Part shown: one piece after another, positions 23,756 through 31,654 of the stretch
Position numbering within the stretch: the stretch's first letter is position 1
Layout: every line of letters starts with the position of its first letter
NCBI GenBank assembly: GCA_020059395.1
Contig: JAGVCC010000351.1
Coordinates: 1-49,947, forward strand
Length of the DNA stretch: 49,947 nt
Direction: 5' to 3'
Source: Chitinophagales bacterium
GTDB taxonomy: Bacteria; Bacteroidota; Bacteroidia; Chitinophagales; Chitinophagaceae
Program-made: the position numbers and the translations under genes
The notes under the pieces: generated by a model
What the model was told of the DNA's origin: nothing
Seen by the model: the letters and a program-made list of their open reading frames with translations, nothing else
The model's database searches: none

Positions 23756-25282
23756 TTATTTTACTAAGTTTATAAATGCTTTTTCATTAAATAGTATATC
23801 CTTACTTATACTCCTAAACTGCCCACGGTAATAAACCAAAATCTTTCTTATTTCATCATTCCATCCGGCTCTCAAGTTCAGCATCAGCGTCCTTATAGAT
23901 AAATTTGGCAAAACATCAACAACTACCACATTTGCTTGTTGGCCTGCTTTTCCCATTTGAGTAATAAATGTTTTTGCAGAACCACCAGTTATTCTTTTTA
24001 ATTCAATAGCTTCCGAATAAAAGGTTTTACTATCAATAATAAATGCATCATTGTTTTTTGATTCTCTTCTTTTTTCAAAAGCCGAAATGTTTGGTATTAT
24101 AACATGCTTGCCTGCGTTTGCCAACTTTATAAAACTCTGCAATTCATCATCAGAATATTTTGAACCTTCAACAGCAAAAACTTTTGCATTAATTTTTTTA
24201 TTTTCAAAAAGCACACCATGCTTATTTTTTCGCAAAAAATTATTCATTGCATTCTTTCTCACAATTGGCGCCACCTTCGCCTTCATAGTATCATACATAT
24301 TTTTCATTGGGCCAATCAATAATGGGTCTGCTGTAAGGATTAATGGCTTGCTCACAGCTTCTTTTTCTATTTTAGAGGTATCCCCTTTTTTTACTGCTGT
24401 TGGCTTACCATTTATTATATCTTCGTTCACCCCTATTTGGTCACCTTCTTTCAGCATAGCCGGCGTAAACTCATGCCTGCATCCCCAATGCAGTTTATTA
24501 AATGGCAAATTATTAAACGTGGTGCCTTTTACCAATCCATTCTTTTCTGCAATCTCTTTTAGTGCTGGCCAGTCTTCCAACTTTATAATACCATCCAGGT
24601 TATTAATACCGTAACGGCACTGGGCACTGCTGGTTGCAATTAAACTGCCGCTCATAATTAAGTGGCTGTAATCAAAAGTATCCATCAACTTTTTATTAAT
24701 GGCGCCAGTATAACTATCTACTGCCTGTTGACTTGTTTGTGTTAAGTAGTTTTTCAGCTTGCCGCTTTTATCACCCGGACCAAGTATGTAATCGTTAAGC
24801 TGTTTTTTTGCATCTGTCATGTTAGTGCCGGCTGCAATATTTTGATACAATTGGTCCCGGAGTGGCTGCACAAATTCAGCATTCAATCCATTTTCTGTGT
24901 AAGCATTTATTATTTCTCCCACCACAAGCTTTTGGGCTGGGCCAATATCTGCCTTACTCCAATCAATACCATTTGTTCCCTCTTGGTATTGCTGCATTAC
25001 GGTTCCAATTTTTGGCAGTTCTTTTACGAAAGATGTTACAGCTCCTTTGTAAGATTGAAGCTGCGTTAACACTTTCATAAAACCTTCATCAAACTGGTTT
25101 AAAATCTGCAATGTGTCTTCAGTTGCTGTCAAAGAGCCTGCCTTAACATCAAGGCTATTATCCATCCATTCAATTAAAGCATCGTAAGCAAAATTTTCAA
25201 TTTCAGGTATTACCGTTATAATCCTGTTTTCGTTAGCCAGCTTCAACGCTTCCAGTGCCTTTATATATTCCGCATAACTCAT
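23756..25282 (-). CDS. Mu gpF/SPP1 gp7-like head morphogenesis protein with C-terminal nuclease-like toxin domain
   Basis: 508 aa. The N-terminal about 290 residues are a minor head protein: helical core and the signature LHWGCRHEFTPAM (264-276). After a linker (about 290-340) a second domain (about 345-495) has DAFIIDSKTFYSEAIELKRI and KTFITQMGKAGQQANVVVVD. This strand-Asp-x-Lys-strand-Glu-x-Lys layout resembles the nuclease domains of polymorphic toxins (CdiA tRNase and phage-Barnase/ColicinE5 groups). Fusions of this type to head proteins are known in phages. Co-ejection with DNA is inferred. The gene overlaps the portal gene by 4 bp. Confidence 0.8.
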   Translation of the reverse strand: MSYAEYIKALEALKLANENRIITVIPEIENFAYDALIEWMDNSLDVKAGSLTATEDTLQILNQFDEGFMKVLTQLQSYKGAVTSFVKELPKIGTVMQQYQEGTNGIDWSKADIGPAQKLVVGEIINAYTENGLNAEFVQPLRDQLYQNIAAGTNMTDAKKQLNDYILGPGDKSGKLKNYLTQTSQQAVDSYTGAINKKLMDTFDYSHLIMSGSLIATSSAQCRYGINNLDGIIKLEDWPALKEIAEKNGLVKGTTFNNLPFNKLHWGCRHEFTPAMLKEGDQIGVNEDIINGKPTAVKKGDTSKIEKEAVSKPLILTADPLLIGPMKNMYDTMKAKVAPIVRKNAMNNFLRKNKHGVLFENKKINAKVFAVEGSKYSDDELQSFIKLANAGKHVIIPNISAFEKRRESKNNDAFIIDSKTFYSEAIELKRITGGSAKTFITQMGKAGQQANVVVVDVLPNLSIRTLMLNLRAGWNDEIRKILVYYRGQFRSISKDILFNEKAFINLVK

Positions 25283-27066
25283 GCCGTTGCAGCTTTAACA
25301 GCTTCTTTTAATGGCGCTGCTGCAGGCTGCAACTTTTCAATAGCTGCTGTGATTAGCGCAACAATCACATCATCTGTTTTTTCAAACAATAACTTATCCT
25401 GTTCATATAGCTGCATTAAAATCGAATAGGCATAAATATGAGTAGTCCACGCACTCACAGTTACAGCATTATTACTTTTAAATGTTTGCACATCTTTGTT
25501 GCTGTAAAACAATAAAGGATCTACAAGCTTTAATATTTTCAATGCTTTTACAACTGGCGAAGATTTTGATACAAACTTGTGTACAAAGTTTTCCACTTGC
25601 TGTGCCTTAACAAATATGGGAGCTTCACTGCTGATTATTGTATCTAATGCATCAAAAGCTTCTGTTTCTGTTACCAACGCAAAAGAAATCGGCTGCTCCA
25701 AACTCACCTCTGCCGGGGTGCCATTTTCGTATGCCTCAATTATTTGAATTACCTGTTTTAAATCGGTATTCAAGGCCTTACTTATATTTTGTATCCAAGA
25801 GTACTCCCCTTCCTTGTCTAACTGTTTTGCCTTGGCGCTTTCAGTGTTACCCGTAAGTTGTTTTTGCTGAATAAAAACGGACTCTTCGGCCATGGATAAA
25901 TAAGTTTTCCAGCTATCCTTTGAATAGTTAAGAATTGAAGCATCCGGAGTATGAAAGCTAACAGGGTCAGCAGCTAAAAGATTTTTTACAATCTCTGGAT
26001 CAGTTAAGCCAGTATCAATCTTTTTTTGATATACTTTATAGGGACTTTGCACCGTCATATAACCAGAACCTTTACAGCGGGAGCATGTTGTTTGTTTGCC
26101 TTCCGCATCTGTTATATGTCCATCAGTACATGTAAGGTTATCACATGGTGTTTGAATTTCACTCATGCGTGGATAGCTATACATTAAATCAACTGCACGG
26201 TGGTTCCGGTGCTGCAACAATGCAAGGTTGCCGAACGGGATAAAGGAATTAACAAAACTTTCATTAATATCAAGCTGCAGGTTTAGTGCAGAAACTTTAA
26301 AGGCTGGTATAGCGTCTAGAGGCGCATCGAAAAAATACACATCATACTCATACTCCTTGCTATCTTTAATTTTAGCAAAGCGTAAAATATACTCCTTGGT
26401 GAAAACATGATAAACCGCGTTTGTAATACTGCAAATTACCTGCTGGTTATATGTTCGCTCAACCAAAGTTTTTGCATTTACATTCTTTATTTTCTCATCA
26501 TAAAAAACCTCACGTTTAACTACACTATCAGTAACCCTGTATTCTTTTTCGCTTTCGCTTTCGCTCACAAATACAACCATATCCTGGCCAATTTCCTTTA
26601 TATTCTTGTGGCTTAAAAAACGCACCATTTCGCCACCATGGATTTCTGTATATCTTTTAGGATATACGGCACACAAGCTGTTCGGGTCGGTAGCTATCGC
26701 TGCATCAATCCACTGTTGCAGAAAAAAGGAAAAAAGATTTTGATTGCAAAAATTGCTGCTGTTTATAAAAGCAATAGTGCCATCGCTGGCACTTACTGAA
26801 AAACTGCTGTTTGAAAAGATTCGGGTAATGTTATTGATGGCCTTCCAGATACTGGCTTTAGTAATTGGCTCGTATGTGTTAACACAATGATTTTTACTTT
26901 CCGGGTGTTCGTTCGGAAAAAGCGTATCTACTTTAGTAAACAGCAGGCCCTTAGAATGTACCTGCAGGTTATTGCAGATACGGCTCATATAGTCTTTCTT
27001 CCATTGCGGCATATCAAATTGTACAGCTTTTTTTATAAGCTGTACAATTTCAATTTCTGTAGGCAT
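25279..27066 (-). CDS. Portal protein with zinc-ribbon insert
   Basis: 595 aa, in the usual place before the minor head protein, and of portal size. An N-terminal region with WKAINNITRIF, a clip/stem region, and a long C-terminal helical part support the call. A four-cysteine insert (C308, C313, C328, C331; CDNLTC and CSRCKGSG) looks like a DnaJ-type zinc ribbon and is unusual in portals. A Ser/Glu repeat (SESESE) lies near residue 170. The call rests on position, length and general layout. Confidence 0.75.
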   Translation of the reverse strand: MPTEIEIVQLIKKAVQFDMPQWKKDYMSRICNNLQVHSKGLLFTKVDTLFPNEHPESKNHCVNTYEPITKASIWKAINNITRIFSNSSFSVSASDGTIAFINSSNFCNQNLFSFFLQQWIDAAIATDPNSLCAVYPKRYTEIHGGEMVRFLSHKNIKEIGQDMVVFVSESESEKEYRVTDSVVKREVFYDEKIKNVNAKTLVERTYNQQVICSITNAVYHVFTKEYILRFAKIKDSKEYEYDVYFFDAPLDAIPAFKVSALNLQLDINESFVNSFIPFGNLALLQHRNHRAVDLMYSYPRMSEIQTPCDNLTCTDGHITDAEGKQTTCSRCKGSGYMTVQSPYKVYQKKIDTGLTDPEIVKNLLAADPVSFHTPDASILNYSKDSWKTYLSMAEESVFIQQKQLTGNTESAKAKQLDKEGEYSWIQNISKALNTDLKQVIQIIEAYENGTPAEVSLEQPISFALVTETEAFDALDTIISSEAPIFVKAQQVENFVHKFVSKSSPVVKALKILKLVDPLLFYSNKDVQTFKSNNAVTVSAWTTHIYAYSILMQLYEQDKLLFEKTDDVIVALITAAIEKLQPAAAPLKEAVKAATA

Positions 27067-27072
27067 CGGTAA

Positions 27073-27666
27073 TTACGCTTTAGGTACTATTGCAGATAAT
27101 CCGGTAACGGTATACAATTTGGGTTTTTTAAATTCCACCCAGCTAATCTCAAATGTTACAGACTGCAGGTCTTCAGAGCTTTCGGGAACTATCCAGTCGA
27201 AATCACTTACGCTGAATGTGCCAATTGGCAATACAACATCTGCGCCATCGCACATGCGTGCAATAATTTGAAAATTATTATACCTTGTTAACAATGCGTT
27301 TACCTGCTCAGTGGTAACATCAGCACTTGTTTTGTCAAAACTTTTTATGGTATACTTCAGTGCCCAGGTAGTGCTAATAATTTGTTCGCCCCGGCAACTG
27401 CCAACCTTTTCTTTTTTATCAGATTTTTTTGCAATGGAACCAAGGCCTATACCTAAGTTTCCTAATTTTCCTGCGCCAACAAGCGTGGTCCACCATGCGG
27501 TGTTCAATATGTTTACCTGACTTAAAGTTTCAGTACATGGCACAACATAAATGTCGTTAACACCGCCGTATAAAAACTCAAGAATACAGGATGCGTCCCT
27601 TGTAGGCATCGGTACTACCGGGCAGGCTACGCTTACTAAACAAGCAGGCCCTGTTGATACTGGCAT
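27073..27666 (-). CDS. Putative major tail tube protein
   Basis: 197 aa. Beta-rich with a Gly-rich middle (LVGAGKLGNLGIGLGSIAKK) and a C-terminal beta domain (PIGTFSVSDFDWIV and VTFEISWVEF). Size fits a tail tube protein. It follows the tail genes leftwards, and its leader shares the structured element and an AT-rich site that otherwise precede or accompany the capsid and structural genes. High expression is therefore expected. No sequence motif is diagnostic. Confidence 0.5.
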   Translation of the reverse strand: MPVSTGPACLVSVACPVVPMPTRDASCILEFLYGGVNDIYVVPCTETLSQVNILNTAWWTTLVGAGKLGNLGIGLGSIAKKSDKKEKVGSCRGEQIISTTWALKYTIKSFDKTSADVTTEQVNALLTRYNNFQIIARMCDGADVVLPIGTFSVSDFDWIVPESSEDLQSVTFEISWVEFKKPKLYTVTGLSAIVPKA

Positions 27667-27713
27667 AATTTTATTTTTTTGTGTGAGAAGAAATTGTTGT
27701 TCTTAGCACAGTT

Positions 27714-27761
27714 AGCCAGTGCAGGCGATGGAGTTTTGCCGATTTAAGCCATCGGCGAAGC
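27714..27761 (-). ncRNA. Structured 5' leader element B, upstream of tail-tube candidate
   Basis: On the minus strand: CGCTTC, a 6-bp stem (GCCGAT/ATCGGC) closing the loop GGCTTAA, AAAAC, and CACTGGCT. The loop and flanks match element A at the capsid gene, while the stem sequence differs in a compensated way. It ends 47 nt before the start codon. A promoter-like TACCTTGC lies at 27783-27776, so the element would be near the 5' end of the mRNA. Confidence 0.6.
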
Positions 27762-27779
27762 GAAACAGGATGGATGCAA

Positions 27780-27817
27780 GGTAAATAATAATTATTTTAA
27801 AGTAAAAAATATTTACT
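27780..27817. promoter_or_regulatory. AT-rich quasi-palindrome, site 2, with weak -7 box
   Basis: 38 bp with GGTAAATAATA and ATATTTACT at the ends. It is nearly collinear with site 1, including TTTTTTA/G-CTTTAAA. On the minus strand TACCTTGC fits the -7 box at 4 of 6 fixed positions. It ends at the stop codon of the upstream gene. Confidence 0.5.
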
Positions 27818-28085
27818 AAACAGCAACGCCTGAAATATTGATGGTTATTTTAGATCCGGTTGTATTACCATCTGCTGTTAAGTATGTATGCAATACGTAT
27901 ATGCCATCAGGCATTGCCGCAGCATCAAAAAAAGGATAGGTAACCCCCATTTTTGTTTGAGTGGTGGTAACAACAGTGTAAGAGCCGGAAACATCGGGGT
28001 CGCTGGCCAGCCGGTAGCGCATGGTAAATTCAGCGGTAATGTCATCACCTGTCTCCCTGTCAATATTTGTTATTTGAAATTCCAT
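27816..28085 (-). CDS. Small beta-rich tail protein
   Basis: 89 aa from the ATG at 28085 (an upstream ATG at 28100 adds 5 residues). It has beta-sandwich character (EFQITNIDRETGDDITAEFT; YVLHTYLTADGNTTGSKITI). It lies between the Ig-containing tail protein and the tail-tube candidate, and its start overlaps the end of the upstream gene. Function unknown; a tail accessory role is likely. Confidence 0.6.
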   Translation of the reverse strand: MEFQITNIDRETGDDITAEFTMRYRLASDPDVSGSYTVVTTTQTKMGVTYPFFDAAAMPDGIYVLHTYLTADGNTTGSKITINISGVAV

Positions 28086-28086
28086 A

Positions 28087-29628
28087 TTAACAATTTCCAA
28101 TGTTTATTAAGAACCCAGAACCTGGGCCTGATAAAGTACCCGGCCTTACACAAGCTGATTGGCCAGGGGTTAAAGCATAATCAAAAAACACACTGCCGTT
28201 ACAAGAAGTAAAGCTGATAACTTGAGTAACACCAGAATTATTATACCAATCTTCGCATACATACTGTGCAATCTCAGCATTTGCGTTTACAGTAGCAGTG
28301 CCACATTGATTGGATACTTGAAATTCAATACTAAAAATTCCTTCAACTGAAGGCGTGCCAGTTATTTGAACATTAATTCCAGATATTATAATATTCATCC
28401 ACGACGGCTTATTGACTACATTAAGAGAGAATGAAGGAGTGCCTGAAATTCCAATGCTGTAAGAATATGCTTGTCCAACAGCGCCTGTAGGCAAATCATA
28501 ATTGTTAAAGCCAACAGATATACATAAATCCTCTGTAATATTAACAGATCCATCAAAGCTATCTGTACCGCATGTGTTTGCAATATCAAATGTCACAGCA
28601 CTTGCCGCTACAGCATTTGGAGTTCCGGAAAGAGTGATTGTATTCCCCGATAACACTACCGTCATCCATGTAGGTTTAACAATATTTGAAATAGAGAAAG
28701 GGCCACTACCAGAGATTGTAATAACTTTATTGTATGGCATTGCAATAGTGGCATTGCCCAAAGCTGTATCTGATATTATCGGAGGGTAACACACACACAA
28801 ATCTTCACAAATAATGGGCGCACAACCAAAAGAGCCTTTCGTTTCCTTCTCAATTCTTACCCATGGTTTCCATAAATCTGCGTCTTCCAAAACATTTTCA
28901 AAACTCAAATCAACAGCTTTTGCAGCTGTATCATTTATAAAAAAGTTTCCCCTAAAATAGACTGCAGCAATATAATCTTTGTACCAGCCCGGCACCAGCT
29001 CTGTTCTAAATTCCCAAATGCGGCTAAGCTTTGTTGCAAAATTTTTCCTGCTGTTAGCAGTGTAGGTAATTTTATTCTGAACCTCAATAATCTCAGTATC
29101 CCTGATCCAATATTGATGCTGATAAAATATATCAGGATTGCCGAATATTGTTAATGAAGATAATGGCTCACCTACGTAAATACCATTTAAATCTTCATCC
29201 ATGTAGTTGTCCGGATAACATACATGTAGCTTTGTTAGCCGGTCACATTCTATTGCATTGGCATACTCTTCAGAAAAGAATGTAGCTTGAGAGGTGTTAG
29301 CGTAAACAACTTCCAGCGCAATTACATAAGATTGAAAAACAGCTGCAGCTTCAAAATTTCTGAATACTCCATACCAATAACTGCCATTATTCGCTACTAT
29401 AAAACAATCAGAGGTTAATTCAACTGAAACAGGCTCGCCACTGCATAAATCAATTATTGTAAATGTAAAAGTTTGGGGTTCATTAATGCCAAAATTCACA
29501 AATAGTTGCACATTATTTAATGCTGGCACTGGAACCATATAGGGCCGCTTACATTGGCCAACGTTACAGTTTTTGCTGTACTGAGGATAGTCGGTTATAT
29601 CAGCCGTACCGGCATAATTCATTTTCAT
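28087..29628 (-). CDS. Tail protein with two He_PIG/cadherin-like Ig domains
   Basis: 513 aa. The N-terminal part (about 1-280) has no known family but has YQHQYWIRDTEI and WEFRTELVPGWYKDY, consistent with a distal tail or baseplate protein. Two tandem Ig-like domains follow (about 285-370 and 375-460), each with a PxWM motif (KPTWMTVVLSG and KPSWMNIIISG) and a GTP turn (LSGTPNA and ITGTPSV), typical of He_PIG domains. Such domains on virions often bind carbohydrate or stabilise contacts. Confidence 0.7.
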   Translation of the reverse strand: MKMNYAGTADITDYPQYSKNCNVGQCKRPYMVPVPALNNVQLFVNFGINEPQTFTFTIIDLCSGEPVSVELTSDCFIVANNGSYWYGVFRNFEAAAVFQSYVIALEVVYANTSQATFFSEEYANAIECDRLTKLHVCYPDNYMDEDLNGIYVGEPLSSLTIFGNPDIFYQHQYWIRDTEIIEVQNKITYTANSRKNFATKLSRIWEFRTELVPGWYKDYIAAVYFRGNFFINDTAAKAVDLSFENVLEDADLWKPWVRIEKETKGSFGCAPIICEDLCVCYPPIISDTALGNATIAMPYNKVITISGSGPFSISNIVKPTWMTVVLSGNTITLSGTPNAVAASAVTFDIANTCGTDSFDGSVNITEDLCISVGFNNYDLPTGAVGQAYSYSIGISGTPSFSLNVVNKPSWMNIIISGINVQITGTPSVEGIFSIEFQVSNQCGTATVNANAEIAQYVCEDWYNNSGVTQVISFTSCNGSVFFDYALTPGQSACVRPGTLSGPGSGFLINIGNC

Positions 29629-29665
29629 TTTCTGTCAATTTTTGCAAATGAAAAAAGTTTCATTT

Positions 29666-31654
29666 TCATTTTTTAATCACCTTACCTTTTACTTTAATAG
29701 TGTAGTCTTTATAACTCAGCTCTAAGTGTTCTATGCGGCCATACACATTATATCCCGGCCGAACTTCCAGCTTTAGTAAATAGCCAATCTTAACAAAATC
29801 GTTTTCCCATAAACCAAAAAGGTCAATAGCATCGCAGCACAAATCTGTAAAAAACTCAAAGCTCTGGTTTGTCTCCAGGCTTTTTAATGGGTTGTCAATT
29901 GCATCATGAAAACGGCCAAACATATTGCCATTGTATTTGCTGTCAAAATACAATTGATAATTAAATATATTCAAGGCCGGATTGTTATTGCCGATATTGT
30001 TATTGTCGCCATAAGCAACACCTGCAGCATTGTAATAAGTATTGGGTACGGGGTTATTTGTTTTAGTAACCTTTGCTCTGTTAGCCTGAGCGCCATCCCA
30101 AATTAAAACCCGAGGCGTCATTGTTTGATTACCACTTACCAGCCTTACTGCACCTGTGTACGTGCCATTTGGGTCTGTAAAGTGGTCCCTCATATTATCA
30201 GCTTTACCAGAAATTGCAATAGCCCAGGCAGCAACAGCTGCTATTAGCAAAATGGCTGATGCCGTTGTGAAAACACCGGGCAGAAGCACAGTTATTATGA
30301 TTGCTAATACAGCAAGTAAAATGTAGGCACCGGTTTCACCATCATTAATTAACACCCTTATATAATCAGCGGTGCGGCCGTCTCTTACAAAAGCGGTTGG
30401 CGCAAATTCGAACGATTTATTTTTTTCTCCTTCCAGCATGGGGTTATTGCTCGGCCCGTCATAGTCAGTAATGTCATTATACAAATTACTTATCTCTTGG
30501 CTGCCTAAGTCGCTTCCGTCCTGCTGATACTGGTACCTGCCGTATGCAGCTTTTTTATCACCGCTAAAAGTATATTTCAACCCTTCCATACTTAGGGTGC
30601 CGGTTGTAAAATCATAAATTGGTGCAAGGTTTATTAATTCAGCAATCGGCTTAAATACAATAGTATTATTTGGCGTAACGTACCATTCTGCACAATACAG
30701 CAGTTTTAATTTATCCAGCATTTCAGCCAGCGTAACGCTCCACCTGTTTTCAAAAATAAAAGCTGTTGAAGGGCTGGTTTCGTCATCTTCATCGTTTTCA
30801 TACTTATCGCCGCTCTCACTGTGAAATATACAGGCATTGTATTCAGGTGTGCCCACCCGGTGAAATATAGTATCAGTCAGCAATCCGCATTTTGCGGCCA
30901 CATTATCAATGTAATCTCTAATGAGTGGCGCCGGAGTAAAATTGTTGAGCTCCAGTATTCGCCTGATGTCATCTTTAATATTACCATTGGTAATAAAATC
31001 AATTAAAGCAATAGCAGGGTTTGAGTGAATAAAAAAAACAAGGGCCACCCTCACACTATTTAACAGGCGGGGCCGTGGCTCAATGCAAGTGATAAATGTA
31101 GGATGTTGCTTCGTGCTGGTACCCGTTTGGTTAAACCAGTTTTGATGATTATCCCAAATCATTGTTTTGTGAACGCAGTGCCATACTAAATCCTGCTCCC
31201 GTAGTTTGCATTCAATACGGCAACTGTCATCGTATGGCTGATAAGAAAGGTTATCGCATTTAATTTCAAACAGGCGGTAATTTTTTTTACAGATAACATC
31301 GTAAATCCTTACATCAATAGCGTTAAGTATTTGGCATTTATTTGTAAGCAGCCAGTCCCATATATATTTAAATGCCGCATCGGTAAAAAATAAATCAAGG
31401 CTTATGCCTTTATCATAATTACTGCCACCGGCATTAGTACTGGTAGTGGTAGATGATTGGTTTACGCTGTCCCAGCTCAATTGCAAATTATCAAGCCCCT
31501 CAGTATGTTCAGTCATATCCACCCAATTATGATTAGGCACATTGCCGGGTATGTATGCCGCCACCGGTCCAGTGCAATCCACCACTACATTAGTGCTGCC
31601 GGTTTCTGTATCAACTAACTGATGCTGCCTGAAATATATTCGTAATCCTTCCAT
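29666..31654 (-). CDS. Tail hub / baseplate protein with hydrophobic hairpin
   Basis: 662 aa. The position directly after the tape measure gene and the size fit a tail hub or tail-associated protein (Dit/Tal region). A long hydrophobic stretch (about 440-482, AYILLAVLAIIITVLLPGVF and AILLIAAVAAWAIAI) looks like a two-helix membrane hairpin, rare in hub proteins. It could help membrane passage of DNA. The C-terminus ends with short strands (YKDYTIKVKGKVIKK). Confidence 0.65.
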   Translation of the reverse strand: MEGLRIYFRQHQLVDTETGSTNVVVDCTGPVAAYIPGNVPNHNWVDMTEHTEGLDNLQLSWDSVNQSSTTTSTNAGGSNYDKGISLDLFFTDAAFKYIWDWLLTNKCQILNAIDVRIYDVICKKNYRLFEIKCDNLSYQPYDDSCRIECKLREQDLVWHCVHKTMIWDNHQNWFNQTGTSTKQHPTFITCIEPRPRLLNSVRVALVFFIHSNPAIALIDFITNGNIKDDIRRILELNNFTPAPLIRDYIDNVAAKCGLLTDTIFHRVGTPEYNACIFHSESGDKYENDEDDETSPSTAFIFENRWSVTLAEMLDKLKLLYCAEWYVTPNNTIVFKPIAELINLAPIYDFTTGTLSMEGLKYTFSGDKKAAYGRYQYQQDGSDLGSQEISNLYNDITDYDGPSNNPMLEGEKNKSFEFAPTAFVRDGRTADYIRVLINDGETGAYILLAVLAIIITVLLPGVFTTASAILLIAAVAAWAIAISGKADNMRDHFTDPNGTYTGAVRLVSGNQTMTPRVLIWDGAQANRAKVTKTNNPVPNTYYNAAGVAYGDNNNIGNNNPALNIFNYQLYFDSKYNGNMFGRFHDAIDNPLKSLETNQSFEFFTDLCCDAIDLFGLWENDFVKIGYLLKLEVRPGYNVYGRIEHLELSYKDYTIKVKGKVIKK

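Noticed and set aside
24051-24614. 187-codon plus-strand ORF
   Set aside because: Shadow of the head morphogenesis gene; no motif and wrong composition.
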